Shown: in pieces, positions 33,583 through 42,554 of the stretch
Layout: each line of letters starts with the position of its first letter
Position numbering within the stretch: the stretch's first letter is position 1
NCBI RefSeq assembly: GCF_012524165.2
Contig: NZ_JABACJ020000036.1
Location: 1-51,130, forward strand
Direction of reading: 5' to 3'
Origin: Faecalicatena faecalis
GTDB lineage: Bacteria; Bacillota; Clostridia; Lachnospirales; Lachnospiraceae
DNA length: 51,130 bases
Position numbers and translations under genes: made by a program
The notes under the pieces: generated by a model
What the model saw: only the letters and a program-made list of their open reading frames with translations
Databases searched by the model: none
What the model was told of the DNA's origin: nothing

Positions 33583-33849
33583 ATGAGCAGATATGATGCT
33601 CTGTGGAAATATGTACAAGATAGTGTAAGCCCGTGGGGTCAACGCGTCATTAGATTTTATGATTTAGACGGATATATCATAGAGGTTGGTGAAGATATGA
33701 AAACGGTGATAAATCGTTTTCTTGCTTCCGGTATGACAATAGAAGAGGTGTATGTGAAAATGGATATTTCTATTGCGTCCTGGTTACCAAAAAAGAAAGC
33801 CATAACTGTATGGTGTAATAAATTTGCATTTGTGCCAAGATGGGAATAG
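33583..33849 (+). pseudogene. C-terminal fragment of a VOC/glyoxalase-like gene
   Basis: 'WGQRVIRFYDLDGYIIEVGE' is the last metal-binding strand of VOC (glyoxalase/bleomycin-resistance) proteins, followed by a helical tail ('FLASGMTIEEVYVKMDI') common to a Bacillota subgroup. The first three-quarters of the domain are missing and the last 40 residues depart from the usual end, so it is a truncated remnant although an ATG with AAGGGG upstream could still give an 88-residue product. Confidence 0.65.
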
Positions 33850-34772
33850 GGAAAAAGGAAATGTATATTAACGAACAGAAAAAAATTATGATAAATGGCG
33901 TGCAGCAATTTGTTTCCATACGCGCAGAAGTTAAGGATACCCCTTTGCTTCTTTATCTTCACGGAGGGCCAGGGGATGCGGCTCTTCCACTGGTTATGAA
34001 GTATAACAAGGAATTAGAAAAGTATTTTACGGTTGTTATCTGGGAACAGCGTGGAGCAGGAAAGTCTTATTATAAATTTGATGGTGAGATAACCATAAAT
34101 ATTTTCCTGCAAGACCTTCATACCCTCATAAAATATCTGCTGGCACGATTTTGTCAAAACGCTTTATTCCTGGCAGGTCATTCATGGGGAAGTGTCCTGG
34201 GACTTTCTTTTATTCAATCTCACCCTGAACTGGTGCGCACTTATATCGGCTGCGGGCAGGTTGTGAATATGAAGAAATCTTCTAAAACTGCCTACGATTA
34301 TGCACTTATGCATGCTGACAAAAAAGATTTGAAACGGTTAGAAAAAATTGACTTTTCCTATTCTTCTGAAAAATGGTTAGACGATTTGCTTTTCGTCACA
34401 AGACAGGTTGTGAAGCACAAGGGTTCTCTCTATGGACGAACGAATTATAATAATTTGGTTAAGCCCTTTCTGCTTTCAAAATACTATACGATTCCTGATC
34501 TGCTCAGGAGGCAGAAGGGCAGTTTACAGGCAATCCAATACTTATGGCAGGAGTTGATGGAAATCAATTTTGAAAGCCAGACGAAGTATGAAGTTCCTAT
34601 CATATTTGTTGAAGGACGGTATGACAGCCATGTATCATCCGCCCTTGTAAAAAGTTATTTTGACCAGTTAGAAACAGAAAAAAAATTCTTTTGGTTTGAA
34701 AAATCCTGTCATTTTCCACAATGGAGTGAGAGTGAGCGGTTTAACAAACTCATGGCCGAGTTGCTTTTATAG
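33840..34772 (+). CDS. Alpha/beta hydrolase (proline iminopeptidase-like)
   Basis: A 310-residue hydrolase. 'LHGGPGD' is the oxyanion loop, 'GHSWGS' the nucleophile elbow with catalytic Ser, 'VEGRYDSHV' holds the acid Asp, and 'EKSCHFPQWSE' the catalytic His. The HGGPG motif and overall order match the S33 prolyl aminopeptidase branch. Start uncertain: ATG 33840 overlaps the previous fragment; ATG 33861 has AAAAAGGAA close by and is likely the native start. The physiological substrate is unknown. Confidence 0.93.
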   Translation: MGIGKKEMYINEQKKIMINGVQQFVSIRAEVKDTPLLLYLHGGPGDAALPLVMKYNKELEKYFTVVIWEQRGAGKSYYKFDGEITINIFLQDLHTLIKYLLARFCQNALFLAGHSWGSVLGLSFIQSHPELVRTYIGCGQVVNMKKSSKTAYDYALMHADKKDLKRLEKIDFSYSSEKWLDDLLFVTRQVVKHKGSLYGRTNYNNLVKPFLLSKYYTIPDLLRRQKGSLQAIQYLWQELMEINFESQTKYEVPIIFVEGRYDSHVSSALVKSYFDQLETEKKFFWFEKSCHFPQWSESERFNKLMAELLL

Positions 34773-34828
34773 CATCACCAGAAATGGCTCAGTAAGTATA
34801 TACGGAAATTTTAGAGGAGAACGCTATT

Positions 34829-35242
34829 ATGTATGAAAGAATGCTGAATAAACAAGAGGTGCCCACACCCGCAGATATGGCTTCATACTGCGGCGAAACA
34901 GCAGAGCTGTTTACACAGCTTAATGAGTGGTTAAGCGAAAACTTCGAAACAGCACAGAAAATCACTTTTCCCTACGGTAATCAGTATGGCTGGGGAGTTG
35001 CTCATAGGAGAAAGAAGAGCCTGGTTTGCAATATTTTTGCAGAGAAAAACGCTTTTACGGTGATGATGAGGTTATCCAATGCTCAGTTTGAATTAGAATA
35101 TGACAATGTAAAAAAATACGCACAAGAATATATCAATCATAAATATCCCTGCAGTGATGGCGGCTGGATCCATTATCGTGTGACATGCAAAGAGCATTTG
35201 GATGATATAAGGAGATTATTATCAGTTAAATGCTCCACTTAA
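34829..35242 (+). CDS. DUF3788 family protein
   Basis: A 137-residue cytosolic protein. 'KITFPYGNQYGWGVAHRRKKSLVCNIFAEKNAFTVMMRL' and 'PCSDGGWIHYRV' are hallmarks of DUF3788, a small uncharacterised family frequent in gut bacteria near acetyltransferases and regulators. AGGAG precedes the ATG. Function unknown. Confidence 0.85.
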   Translation: MYERMLNKQEVPTPADMASYCGETAELFTQLNEWLSENFETAQKITFPYGNQYGWGVAHRRKKSLVCNIFAEKNAFTVMMRLSNAQFELEYDNVKKYAQEYINHKYPCSDGGWIHYRVTCKEHLDDIRRLLSVKCST

Positions 35243-35462
35243 TCCAGAACCCAGCGTCTGGCATACGCAAAGATGTTTTTTTTACAGGTTTGTGGAGAAA
35301 TGTGTACTTTTCGTTCGCTTTTCTTAGATTTGATTACAATATGAAACAATAATCAAGGGGAGTGGGGGATTTGACAAAACCAAATCATATGAGGAATAAT
35401 AAAAAGTTGCAGCTGACAATACAGATATAGGTACAGTTTTCCAAACTGGTGTTTATGGAGGA
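35243..35462. other. 220-bp spacer with a possible 19-codon leader
   Basis: TTG 35371 after GGGGAGTGGGGGAT opens a 19-residue frame (MTKPNHMRNNKKLQLTIQI) ending at 35430. The ribosome site is good but the peptide resembles nothing known. The following frame into the regulator gene is open from about 35410. Confidence 0.3.
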
Positions 35463-36182
35463 GTGGGGAGAATAGAAATTAAATTGCTGATTATCACAAG
35501 TGGGAAACAATTTAATATAGACTCTCTGGACTGGATAGACAAATCGGTTACAATTTATTATGCCACCGGTTTACAGGATGCGTTGTTTCATCTCACTATA
35601 ATTTCCTACCATCTGATTATTATAGAAAAGGGACAAGATGAGGAAATTACGCGCAGTATAATTGAAACCATCAGAACATTGAAGAAAACTCCAATTTTGG
35701 TTTTTATGGCAGGAACGATTGATGAAAAAAGAGTCTATATTGAAACAGGAGCTGATGCAATAATAGAGTATTCTACTGCTGGTGAAGAGATTAGGTTAAT
35801 GATTTATGCTCTTGTCAGAAGGTATGTATGTTGGCATGAAAATATGATTGCAGAAAAGGAAATCATAGTGGAGAAACCATTGATTATCAACCAGGTTAGA
35901 CGAAAGGTTTTCTGGAATGAGAAAGAAATCAGGCTTACCAGACATGAGTTTGATTTTTTGTATCTTCTGGCTGCTACACCAGGGAGGGTATATACGTTTA
36001 GTCAGATTTATCAGATTGTTTGGAAAGAGCATTATTATGAAGAGAGTAATAACATCCTCTGGTGTTTACGCCACCGTATTCGGGATAAACTAAAAGTTAT
36101 AGAGCCAAAAGCAGCGGATATTATCAAGAATGTTCGTGGGATAGGGTATTACTTGGAATTACATAAGGAAGATTTTAGCTGA
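35463..36182 (+). CDS. Atypical response-regulator-like transcription factor
   Basis: A 239-residue protein. The N-terminal half has a receiver-like alpha/beta layout, but the phospho-acceptor position reads Glu ('LIIIEKG') and the acidic pair and conserved Lys are missing, so normal phosphorylation is unlikely. The C-terminal half is a complete OmpR-type winged helix ('IRLTRHEFDFLYLLAATPGRVYTFSQIYQIVWKEHYYEE'). GTG 35463 lies close to GGAGGA; the exact start is unsure. Tandem 11-bp repeats immediately downstream are the probable binding site, so it likely activates the following sigma-like operon. Confidence 0.82.
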   Translation: MGRIEIKLLIITSGKQFNIDSLDWIDKSVTIYYATGLQDALFHLTIISYHLIIIEKGQDEEITRSIIETIRTLKKTPILVFMAGTIDEKRVYIETGADAIIEYSTAGEEIRLMIYALVRRYVCWHENMIAEKEIIVEKPLIINQVRRKVFWNEKEIRLTRHEFDFLYLLAATPGRVYTFSQIYQIVWKEHYYEESNNILWCLRHRIRDKLKVIEPKAADIIKNVRGIGYYLELHKEDFS

Positions 36183-36215
36183 AACAGATTCTTAAAAAGG
36201 TCTGTTTCTTTTTTT
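36181..36215 (+). terminator. Terminator after the atypical regulator
   Basis: GAAACAGA (36181-36188) pairs with TCTGTTTC (36201-36208) followed by seven T. It overlaps the regulator's stop codon. Confidence 0.88.
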
Positions 36216-36233
36216 GTCGAAACTTGCGAAAAC

Positions 36234-36286
36234 TGACAGTAAATTGACAGTTAGTAAACAGGTTTCTGACAGTTGGGTTTAGTATA
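36234..36286 (+). promoter_or_regulatory. Four 11-bp phased repeats plus -10, activator-type promoter
   Basis: TGACAGT occurs at 36234, 36245 and 36267, with a degenerate AAACAGG at 36256: four ACAG cores at exact 11-bp steps. A TATACT -10 lies at 36281-36286 with no good -35. Such phased direct repeats are typical of OmpR-type winged-helix binding. Leader hairpin ATGGGAT/ATCCCAT follows (about 36304-36327). Confidence 0.75.
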
Positions 36287-36346
36287 CTGCGATATTGCCA
36301 AAAAATGGGATAGTTCACCATCCCATCATGCAAAGGAGCAGTATAT

Positions 36347-36487
36347 TTGCAGGAAAGTCGTACAAAAGAGGCATTCTTTTGGAAAAATCAATATGGTGTC
36401 ATAATCCAGCAATGGATTGTGACACTTTTTTCCGCGACAAATCCCGTCAAGAATTTACAAAATACTACTTCAAATAAAAGAATCCGG
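36347..36487 (+). CDS. Possible small leader gene before the sigma-like gene
   Basis: TTG 36347 follows AAGGAG by eight bases and begins 'MQESRTKEAFFWKNQYGVII'. The frame stays open past 36487 and overlaps the next gene to 36787, but after the first 45 codons it crosses a hairpin (GATTTGAT/ATCAAATC, about 36503-36529) and the next ribosome site, so only the first part may be native. Could be a small regulatory or membrane-associated protein. End coordinate is arbitrary. Confidence 0.4.
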
Positions 36488-36543
36488 TCACCTCCGCACT
36501 TCGATTTGATTTCTCAAAAATATCAAATCGGAGGTAGGAAAGG

Positions 36544-36969
36544 ATGGCCTATAACAAAGCAAGAGAAGAAAAGAAATGGAGACATTGGAAGGAAAATGAA
36601 GAAAAGCAATTGCGGGAACTGGGAATGGACGAAAGTGCAATCCAAGAACTGCGGAGTATGGATTGGGAAGAGTTTAAGTCTGAGCGGCGGTATCGGGAGC
36701 ATCAAGTTGTTTTCCCGGAGGAATCAGGCCTTTGGACCTCTGAACTGGAAGAACCGGATATCACAGGAATTCAGCCTCTATTAGATGCTATCGGTGATGA
36801 AAGGCTCTTACATATCCTGTTGGACGCAGACAGGAAGACGCTGCAGATTATCTTATTGAAGATGATGGGATTTACTGTAAAAGAGATTTCCAATAAGACA
36901 GGAATGCCGGAACAGACCATTTATACAAAAATCGGCCGCCTGAGAAAAAATTTTCTCAAACTTGAATAA
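36544..36969 (+). CDS. Sigma-70 region-4-like protein of mobile elements
   Basis: A 141-residue protein; a charged helical N-terminus ('EEKKWRHWKENEEKQLRELGMDE') and a C-terminal sigma-region-4/HTH ('LLKMMGFTVKEISNKTGMPEQTIYTKIGRLRKNFLK'). Proteins of this kind are common in Clostridia conjugative transposons. GGAGGTAGGAAAGG precedes the ATG. Region 2 is missing, so it is more likely a DNA-binding regulator than a full sigma factor. It is probably expressed from the phased-repeat promoter upstream. Confidence 0.82.
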   Translation: MAYNKAREEKKWRHWKENEEKQLRELGMDESAIQELRSMDWEEFKSERRYREHQVVFPEESGLWTSELEEPDITGIQPLLDAIGDERLLHILLDADRKTLQIILLKMMGFTVKEISNKTGMPEQTIYTKIGRLRKNFLKLE

Positions 36970-36997
36970 AAAACATATATTTCAGCGGCTATAGGGT

Positions 36998-37020
36998 AGA
37001 GGGGGAAATCTGCCCCCTCT
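36998..37020 (+). terminator. GC-rich hairpin after the sigma-like gene
   Basis: AGAGGGGG (36998-37005) pairs with CCCCCTCT (37013-37020). The U-tract is weak (TTGCTCTTTG), so termination may be partial. Confidence 0.65.
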
Positions 37021-37527
37021 TGCTCTTTGACAATCCAATATCAGCATTACAGGTACGTTCCCGCAAGTAGTAGCGTGACAGAGTAAGCGCCAGGACAAAT
37101 GGGACCGGCAGTCAGAAAAAGGAAACATAAGTATCAGAAACTTTGTTTTCCCCAGTCTGCGCTGTCTGGTTTTGTTTCGAGCGATTCCTTATATTTGAAA
37201 TAAAGCCGTGGCTGGCTTTCCGCCATGATTACAAGCGGGGGATAATGATACGTTTACCTGCCAAAGAGCAGAGGATGGACATTGGGTTGTAATCAGCAAG
37301 ACCCTTTGGAAATTTGCGAATGACATCTGGCCGGATGTCTGCCTGTAATGTTCCCGCCACAAGATTGTGGAAGGTTTCCGGGGGAGCGGGGTCAAATACG
37401 GAGCCAGAATCATTTTAAATTTAGAAATCAATGAAAGTGTGTGGTTGATATCAGATACATGCGGCTGTGAAGAGCATGGCCGCATTGATGTGGTATCAAC
37501 TTCATGCGGACAGAGAAGGATGAGAGT
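37021..37527. other. Region of degenerate reading frames between sigma-like and helicase genes
   Basis: Two stretches look coding. One is 34 codons at 37099-37203 ('MGPAVRKRKHKYQKLCFPQS'). The other is a frame from about 37232 to 37573 ('DNDTFTCQRAEDGHWVVISK ... KYGARIILNLEINESVWLIS'), interrupted by TAA at 37346. The second runs into the helicase start and includes a Cys-rich 'DTCGCEEHG'. Neither is recognised; the pattern suggests a broken small gene of the mobile element. Confidence 0.4.
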
Positions 37528-39493
37528 ATGTTTTATCGAAAAGAATACGAAAAGAAAGCCCACGGGGAGATAGAAAAAGTTTTCAGGGACATTCTCCCAA
37601 AGCATGGCTTATGTGTCCGGGAGGCACAGATACAGCTAAGCCACCAAATGCTGGACACCCTGCTGGGAAATAAGATCGCACTGTGTGATGCCGGGGGAGG
37701 GATTGGCAAGACTTATGCTTATCTGACGGCCAGCATCATCTGGAGGAAGTATGCATCTGCCCTCGGTCATTTTTCGGTCTGCGACCACAGGCCAGTGACC
37801 ATATCCACATCCAGCATTGCTCTACAAAAGGACATTATGCAAGAGTACCTGCCCTTTTTATCTAAGGTAATGCAGGAGTCAGGGATGATACAGCAGCCGA
37901 TCCAGGCAGTGCTGCGAAAGGGAAAAGAGCATTTCGTGTGTGACAGAAGGCTGGAATCCCGGCTGCAGGCGATCGGGCATAAGCAGAAGAATGCACTTCA
38001 AAAACAGGCAGTCCTAAAATTAAAGGATATCTGCGACATGGATGCTGTCCATGGACTGAGCGGATTTGACCGCAGGCAGGTATGCGTCCCCAAATTCTGC
38101 CCGTCAGACTGTCCGGGACGGAACGGATGCCGTTATCAACAATATTTGAAAAGAGCCAAGAGCAGGGATGTCTTTTTCCAGATCTGCAACCATAATTATC
38201 TTCTCGCAGACGCCCTGCACAGAGCAAAGGACTATAAGGCGCTGCTTGCGGATTACCGGGCATTAGTTGTGGATGAGGCGCACCAGTTCAGAGGCCGCAA
38301 GACAGATGTATGGGAAGACATTGGGTGTTGAGGATATTGAGGAGATCGGAAGGTTTCTCGAAAAAGAATTCCGGAGAAAACAGGCAAAGAGATTGCGGGA
38401 GGCTTATCATGCTTTTTTGGAAGTTTTCCGAAACCAAGCGGAAACAACAGAACCGGATGGACATAGCGCATCACTTTCCGTACAGCAGAGAGAGGCGCTT
38501 AAAAACTGCCTTTCACAAATCCGGCAGATCCAGCAGGAACTAACGGGAGGCACTTCCCGGTGGCTTATAAACCGGCTGGGAGAAGCAGAAAAGGTACTGA
38601 CTGCCTTCGCCAATCAGGATTCCCACTACATTTTATACTGGAAGGAAGGCAGAAACCAGTTTCCCGTCTTTTGTGCCATCAGCCGCAGGATTCCCAAGCG
38701 CTTACAGGAGACACTGTGGAGCCAGAGGCTTCCGTCTATATTAACCAGCGGGACTTTAAAGGCCGGAAATGGATTTGAGAGGACCCGGCAGGTGACAGGG
38801 TTGACGGGGGAATCTAAAGTAAAAGAGTATGTGGCGGAGTCCCCGTTTCATTATAAAGAAAACTGTCTGTTATATCTGCCCCAGACATTAAAACCAGTGA
38901 GAAAGGGAAGCCTGGGGGAGGTACATATGATAGCAGACCATATCCAAAGGCTGATCGGCGCTACCTATGGGCATACGCTGGTGCTGTTTACTTCCTATTC
39001 CTTGATGGGAAGCGTGTGCCAGCAGCTTCGGGGCAGCCTGCCGTTCCCGCTCATAGAGGTCTGGAGGCATTCACAGGAAGAAATCCGTCGGTTTAAATCA
39101 TTAGAGAACGCGGTTCTGTTCTCAGCCGGCTCCTGCTGGGAGGGTGTGGATTTTCCGGGAGACATGGTGTCCTCCCTGATTATGGTAAAACTGCCCTTTG
39201 CTGTTCCGGACCCGGTAAGGGAAGCGGAGAAAGAACAGTATGAGCATTTGGAGGAATATATTCAGGAGAACATCGTGCCGGATATGCAGAAGAAACTGCG
39301 GCAGGGATTTGGAAGGGCCATTCGGACAGAGCAGGATACCTGCGTGGTGTCGATTTTGGATACCCGTGCAGTGGCAGGAGGCAGGTACCATAAGGATGTC
39401 CTAAGCGCACTGCCGGAATGCAGGATGGCAGAATCCATAGAGGATGTAGAACAGTTTATCCGCAGTAGGAAAGGGACTGAATATTATATGTAA
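37528..39493 (+). pseudogene. DinG/Rad3-type DNA helicase, frameshifted
   Basis: Two overlapping frames make one superfamily-2 helicase. Part 1 (37528-38290) has Walker A 'DAGGGIGKTYAYLTA', four cysteines of an iron-sulfur-type cluster ('CVPKFCPSDCPGRNGC') and the DEAH box 'VVDEAH'. Part 2 (from about 38290) continues 'EAARQMYGKTLGVED' and ends with motif V/VI ('SCWEGVDFPGD', 'QGFGRAIR'). A loss of about two bases near 38290 breaks the frame, eight codons before a stop at 38331. ATG 37528 follows AAGGATGAGAGT. Similar helicases accompany conjugative elements. Either a pseudogene or a sequencing error. Confidence 0.85.
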
Positions 39494-39665
39494 AACCGGC
39501 GCATGGGGACTGTTGGTTCTGCTGTAAAGCAGGACAAAACAGAGGAAAATGTTTGGTGGTATTTCAGAGGGGATTTTGCCCGGATTGTTGGTATTTGTGA
39601 ATAGATATGTTGGCATGAGTTGGGTATACTGTGTATGACGTTAGAGGAAAGGAAGGGAAGTGGAT
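39494..39665. other. Spacer before the recombinase operon with repeated TTGG motifs
   Basis: 172 bp. Short TGTTGGT/TTGGT words recur about five times (39510-39630), which could be recombinase arm-type sites. A TATACT -10-like box stands at about 39627 and AAGGAAGGGAAG at 39650-39661 is the ribosome site for the next gene. No gene. Confidence 0.4.
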
Positions 39666-40778
39666 ATGCCATATGAAGTAGTGACGGTAAAAGAAGCAGC
39701 AACAAAGTATTTCTACATCCGTGATACGGAAAGATTGGATATTGTGACGCTTCCGTCCAAATATCTAATGCATAAGACAAGGGTCAGAAGGTCGCCTAAT
39801 ACCATCCGGCGTTCTGCATTTGCCATTTTATATTATCTGGAATATCTGGAAGAAAAAAACATGCAGATAACAGAGATATACGGAATGCCATATGACGAGC
39901 AGACGGAACACTTTGTCAACTTCTTATACTGGATCAAAGCTGGAAATCATACAAAACAAGAGAGTTCTCCTAAAAATGGAACCTGTAACGCATATTTGAA
40001 AGATGTGTTCAGGTTCTATCTTTTTATAGAACGTGAATATGAGCAGTATGGAACCCTCAAGGTGCTGTCATATAATCAGATTGTGGCAGTCAACGATGTG
40101 GGAGTGAAAAGAGTCCTTAGAAACAATGCCTTCCACGGTTACCTGAAAGCAGAAAAGAGCAAAGGGAAATCTGCAAGACAGAATGAGATTGTTACTGTCC
40201 TGCAGGCCTGTACAAACTGCAGGGACCAACTCCTGCTTTTACTACTGGCAGAGACAGGATACCGGATTGGTGAGATATTGGGAATTGACTATGTGAAAGA
40301 TATTGATTACAGGAATCACGTCATCCGGGTCTATTTCCGCGAGGATAATGAGAATGATGCCAGAGCAAAAAATGCAGAGTACAGAAAAGCAAAGATCAGT
40401 GACGATACCTTTGAATTTCTAATGCATTATCTATCAAAATATGGAAAAATACTGCAGCACCAGAATTACTTATTTGTAAATATTATGGGCAGCACCAAAG
40501 GGAAACCTTTAAAGGTGGACAGTGTTTATGACATGTTTGATCGTATGGAAAAAAAGACAGGAATTAAACTCACCCCTCATATGTTGCGCCATTACTTTGC
40601 AAATATGAGGAAAAAAGCAGGATGGCGGCTGGAATTGATTAGTCAGGCCCTTGGACACAAACACTTGGATACAACAATAAAATATCTGGACTGGATAGAT
40701 GAAGAACTGGTAGCGGCCAGCAACGAATTTTACGAAAAGCATGCATCTATCTTCGGGGCAGAAAAATTGTTGGAATAG
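39666..40778 (+). CDS. Tyrosine recombinase 1 (Tn554 TnpA-like)
   Basis: A 370-residue phage-integrase-family protein. Catalytic residues are readable: Arg200 ('GYRIGE'), His305 and Arg308 ('PHMLRH'), His331 ('GHKHLD') and Tyr340 ('TIKYLD'). An N-terminal SAM-like DNA-binding domain (about 35-160) precedes them. Length and position fit TnpA of Tn554 (361 residues). I place the start at ATG 39666 after AAGGAAGGGAAG. It leads an operon with 12 bases to the next gene. Confidence 0.93.
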   Translation: MPYEVVTVKEAATKYFYIRDTERLDIVTLPSKYLMHKTRVRRSPNTIRRSAFAILYYLEYLEEKNMQITEIYGMPYDEQTEHFVNFLYWIKAGNHTKQESSPKNGTCNAYLKDVFRFYLFIEREYEQYGTLKVLSYNQIVAVNDVGVKRVLRNNAFHGYLKAEKSKGKSARQNEIVTVLQACTNCRDQLLLLLLAETGYRIGEILGIDYVKDIDYRNHVIRVYFREDNENDARAKNAEYRKAKISDDTFEFLMHYLSKYGKILQHQNYLFVNIMGSTKGKPLKVDSVYDMFDRMEKKTGIKLTPHMLRHYFANMRKKAGWRLELISQALGHKHLDTTIKYLDWIDEELVAASNEFYEKHASIFGAEKLLE

Positions 40779-40790
40779 GGAGGTGGGTGC

Positions 40791-42554
40791 ATGCCTGTTT
40801 TTATGCTACAGCAGGCAGAAGTTCAGACTGAAACAAAGGAAGCAAACGAAAAACGACAGCAGCTTTTAGTAGAAGAAATAAATGCTAGTGGGATTGCAGA
40901 TGCGGTGGCGCTGAACAGGCTGAAAGAATTCCTGAGAGCGGAGGCGGTATGGCGTATCTCGGATATGGATTATCCTATGAGGGTGCGGTATGAAAAGTAT
41001 TTGAATAGACTTAACTATGCAAAAGTCTCAGTAAGAAGATACATTAAAGTTTTTGATCTGGTAAAACAGCATGAAATCGCACAGCAGATGAAAACGCTGG
41101 CAGGAAAACAAAGATATCAGTGGAAGTATCAAAATACGATTTTATTTCTTCCATACCATCCAGACGGAGATATTGTGAAACAGTTTGCTGTAACAAGGCA
41201 GATGGCGGTTCTGGTATGGGATTTTAAAAAGGAATGTCCGGAACTGTTAAAAAGACAGGTTTTTGACACGCTTAACAAAGTGATCGATACTTACAAAAAC
41301 CGGAATATGAAACGAAACAAGCTGCTTGCACTACAAAACTTTTATACATTTTGTACCCAGCACCAAATAGAGGATGTTGGCATGCTGGAGCAGTCACAGA
41401 TTGACCTGTTTGAAAGCTGGCTGAGGGACGCTGGAGTCTCAGCAACAGATAAACACCTTTCAATCATCGGTTTCTGCCGAAGGATATCCTTTGAAAATGC
41501 CGAGAGAATTCCATGGGATGCAACGGTCTGGTATTTAGAACGGTTTCATCTAAAAATGGATCGAATGAATGAGAGCAATCCAGTAGGAAGCATCTCCTTT
41601 ATGGAAATCCAGCATCCGGATAACCGAAAAATCGCGCAGGCATATATGAAATATGAGCTAGGCATTACCGGGCAGGCCATCAGTACCATAACAAGAAGAT
41701 ATCTCTGTATCAGAAACTTTTTAGAATTTCTGGAACAGGAAGGATTGACAGCCACCGAATGTACAGCCCTGCACATTAAGCGATATGCAAAACTGCTTCT
41801 GGAAAAACAGATTGAACCGAAAGGATACAATGAGCGGTTATCCGGCATTGGACATTTTTATAAGTTTATGGAAGTGCGGCAGTACATCAAACGTGTACCG
41901 TTCCGGCTGGAATATCACATGCAGAAAGTGCATCCTGTCCATCATGACAGGAGCGTAGAATATGAAGTCTACATGGAGATACTGCAGAAGTTATATAAAT
42001 TCCCGGAGCATTTACGATGCATGTTTTTGCATCTCTGGTGTGTGGGACTAAGGGCAAGCGAGGTATGTACACTCAAAGGGAATGCTTACTACAGACAGGG
42101 AGATGACTGCTGGATACAGGTATATCAGGTAAAAATGAAATCATATAAGAGAGTTCCGATACCGGAGGGACTTTACCAGATTATGGAGGTTTATCTGAAA
42201 AGGCATGGGATACAGGCGGACAGTTACATTTTTCAAAATGCAAAAGGTGGAGCCTTTTTGTATCAGACCTTCCGCAATCAAATGTTAAAAGCATGTGAAG
42301 AAAACAGAATCATAAATGGAGAGTATCTCTTCAACTCTCATGATTACCGCCATACAGTAGCCACAATGTTTTATGACAATCAGGTATCCCTCCAAAGTAT
42401 CCGGGATTATCTGGGACATACCTATGACGAAATGACAAGGCAGTACATCGATTACATGCCCCGGAAGCTTGCAGAAGCCAATGAAGAATTTTTCAGCCAT
42501 AAAGAAAACAATCTGGCAGCGTGTCTGAAGAAAGGAGATACGAATGCAGAATGA
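40791..42554 (+). CDS. Tyrosine recombinase 2 (Tn554 TnpB-like)
   Basis: A 587-residue tyrosine recombinase with a long N-terminal region. Catalytic set: Arg421 ('GLRASEV'), His517 and Arg520 ('SHDYRH'), His543 ('GHTYDE') and Tyr552 ('TRQYID'). Its size matches TnpB of Tn554 (about 630). GGGAGGTGGGTGC precedes the ATG. The gene ends 11 bases inside the next one, so the products are made together. Confidence 0.92.
   Translation: MPVFMLQQAEVQTETKEANEKRQQLLVEEINASGIADAVALNRLKEFLRAEAVWRISDMDYPMRVRYEKYLNRLNYAKVSVRRYIKVFDLVKQHEIAQQMKTLAGKQRYQWKYQNTILFLPYHPDGDIVKQFAVTRQMAVLVWDFKKECPELLKRQVFDTLNKVIDTYKNRNMKRNKLLALQNFYTFCTQHQIEDVGMLEQSQIDLFESWLRDAGVSATDKHLSIIGFCRRISFENAERIPWDATVWYLERFHLKMDRMNESNPVGSISFMEIQHPDNRKIAQAYMKYELGITGQAISTITRRYLCIRNFLEFLEQEGLTATECTALHIKRYAKLLLEKQIEPKGYNERLSGIGHFYKFMEVRQYIKRVPFRLEYHMQKVHPVHHDRSVEYEVYMEILQKLYKFPEHLRCMFLHLWCVGLRASEVCTLKGNAYYRQGDDCWIQVYQVKMKSYKRVPIPEGLYQIMEVYLKRHGIQADSYIFQNAKGGAFLYQTFRNQMLKACEENRIINGEYLFNSHDYRHTVATMFYDNQVSLQSIRDYLGHTYDEMTRQYIDYMPRKLAEANEEFFSHKENNLAACLKKGDTNAE

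Noticed and set aside
36234..36273. CRISPR-like repeat array
   Set aside because: Repeats are 7-bp words at 11-bp spacing, far too short; fits a transcription-factor site.
36544..36787. 145-residue frame continuing from TTG 36347 through the sigma-like gene
   Set aside because: It overlaps a well-formed gene with a strong ribosome site; the overlapping part has no protein-like character.
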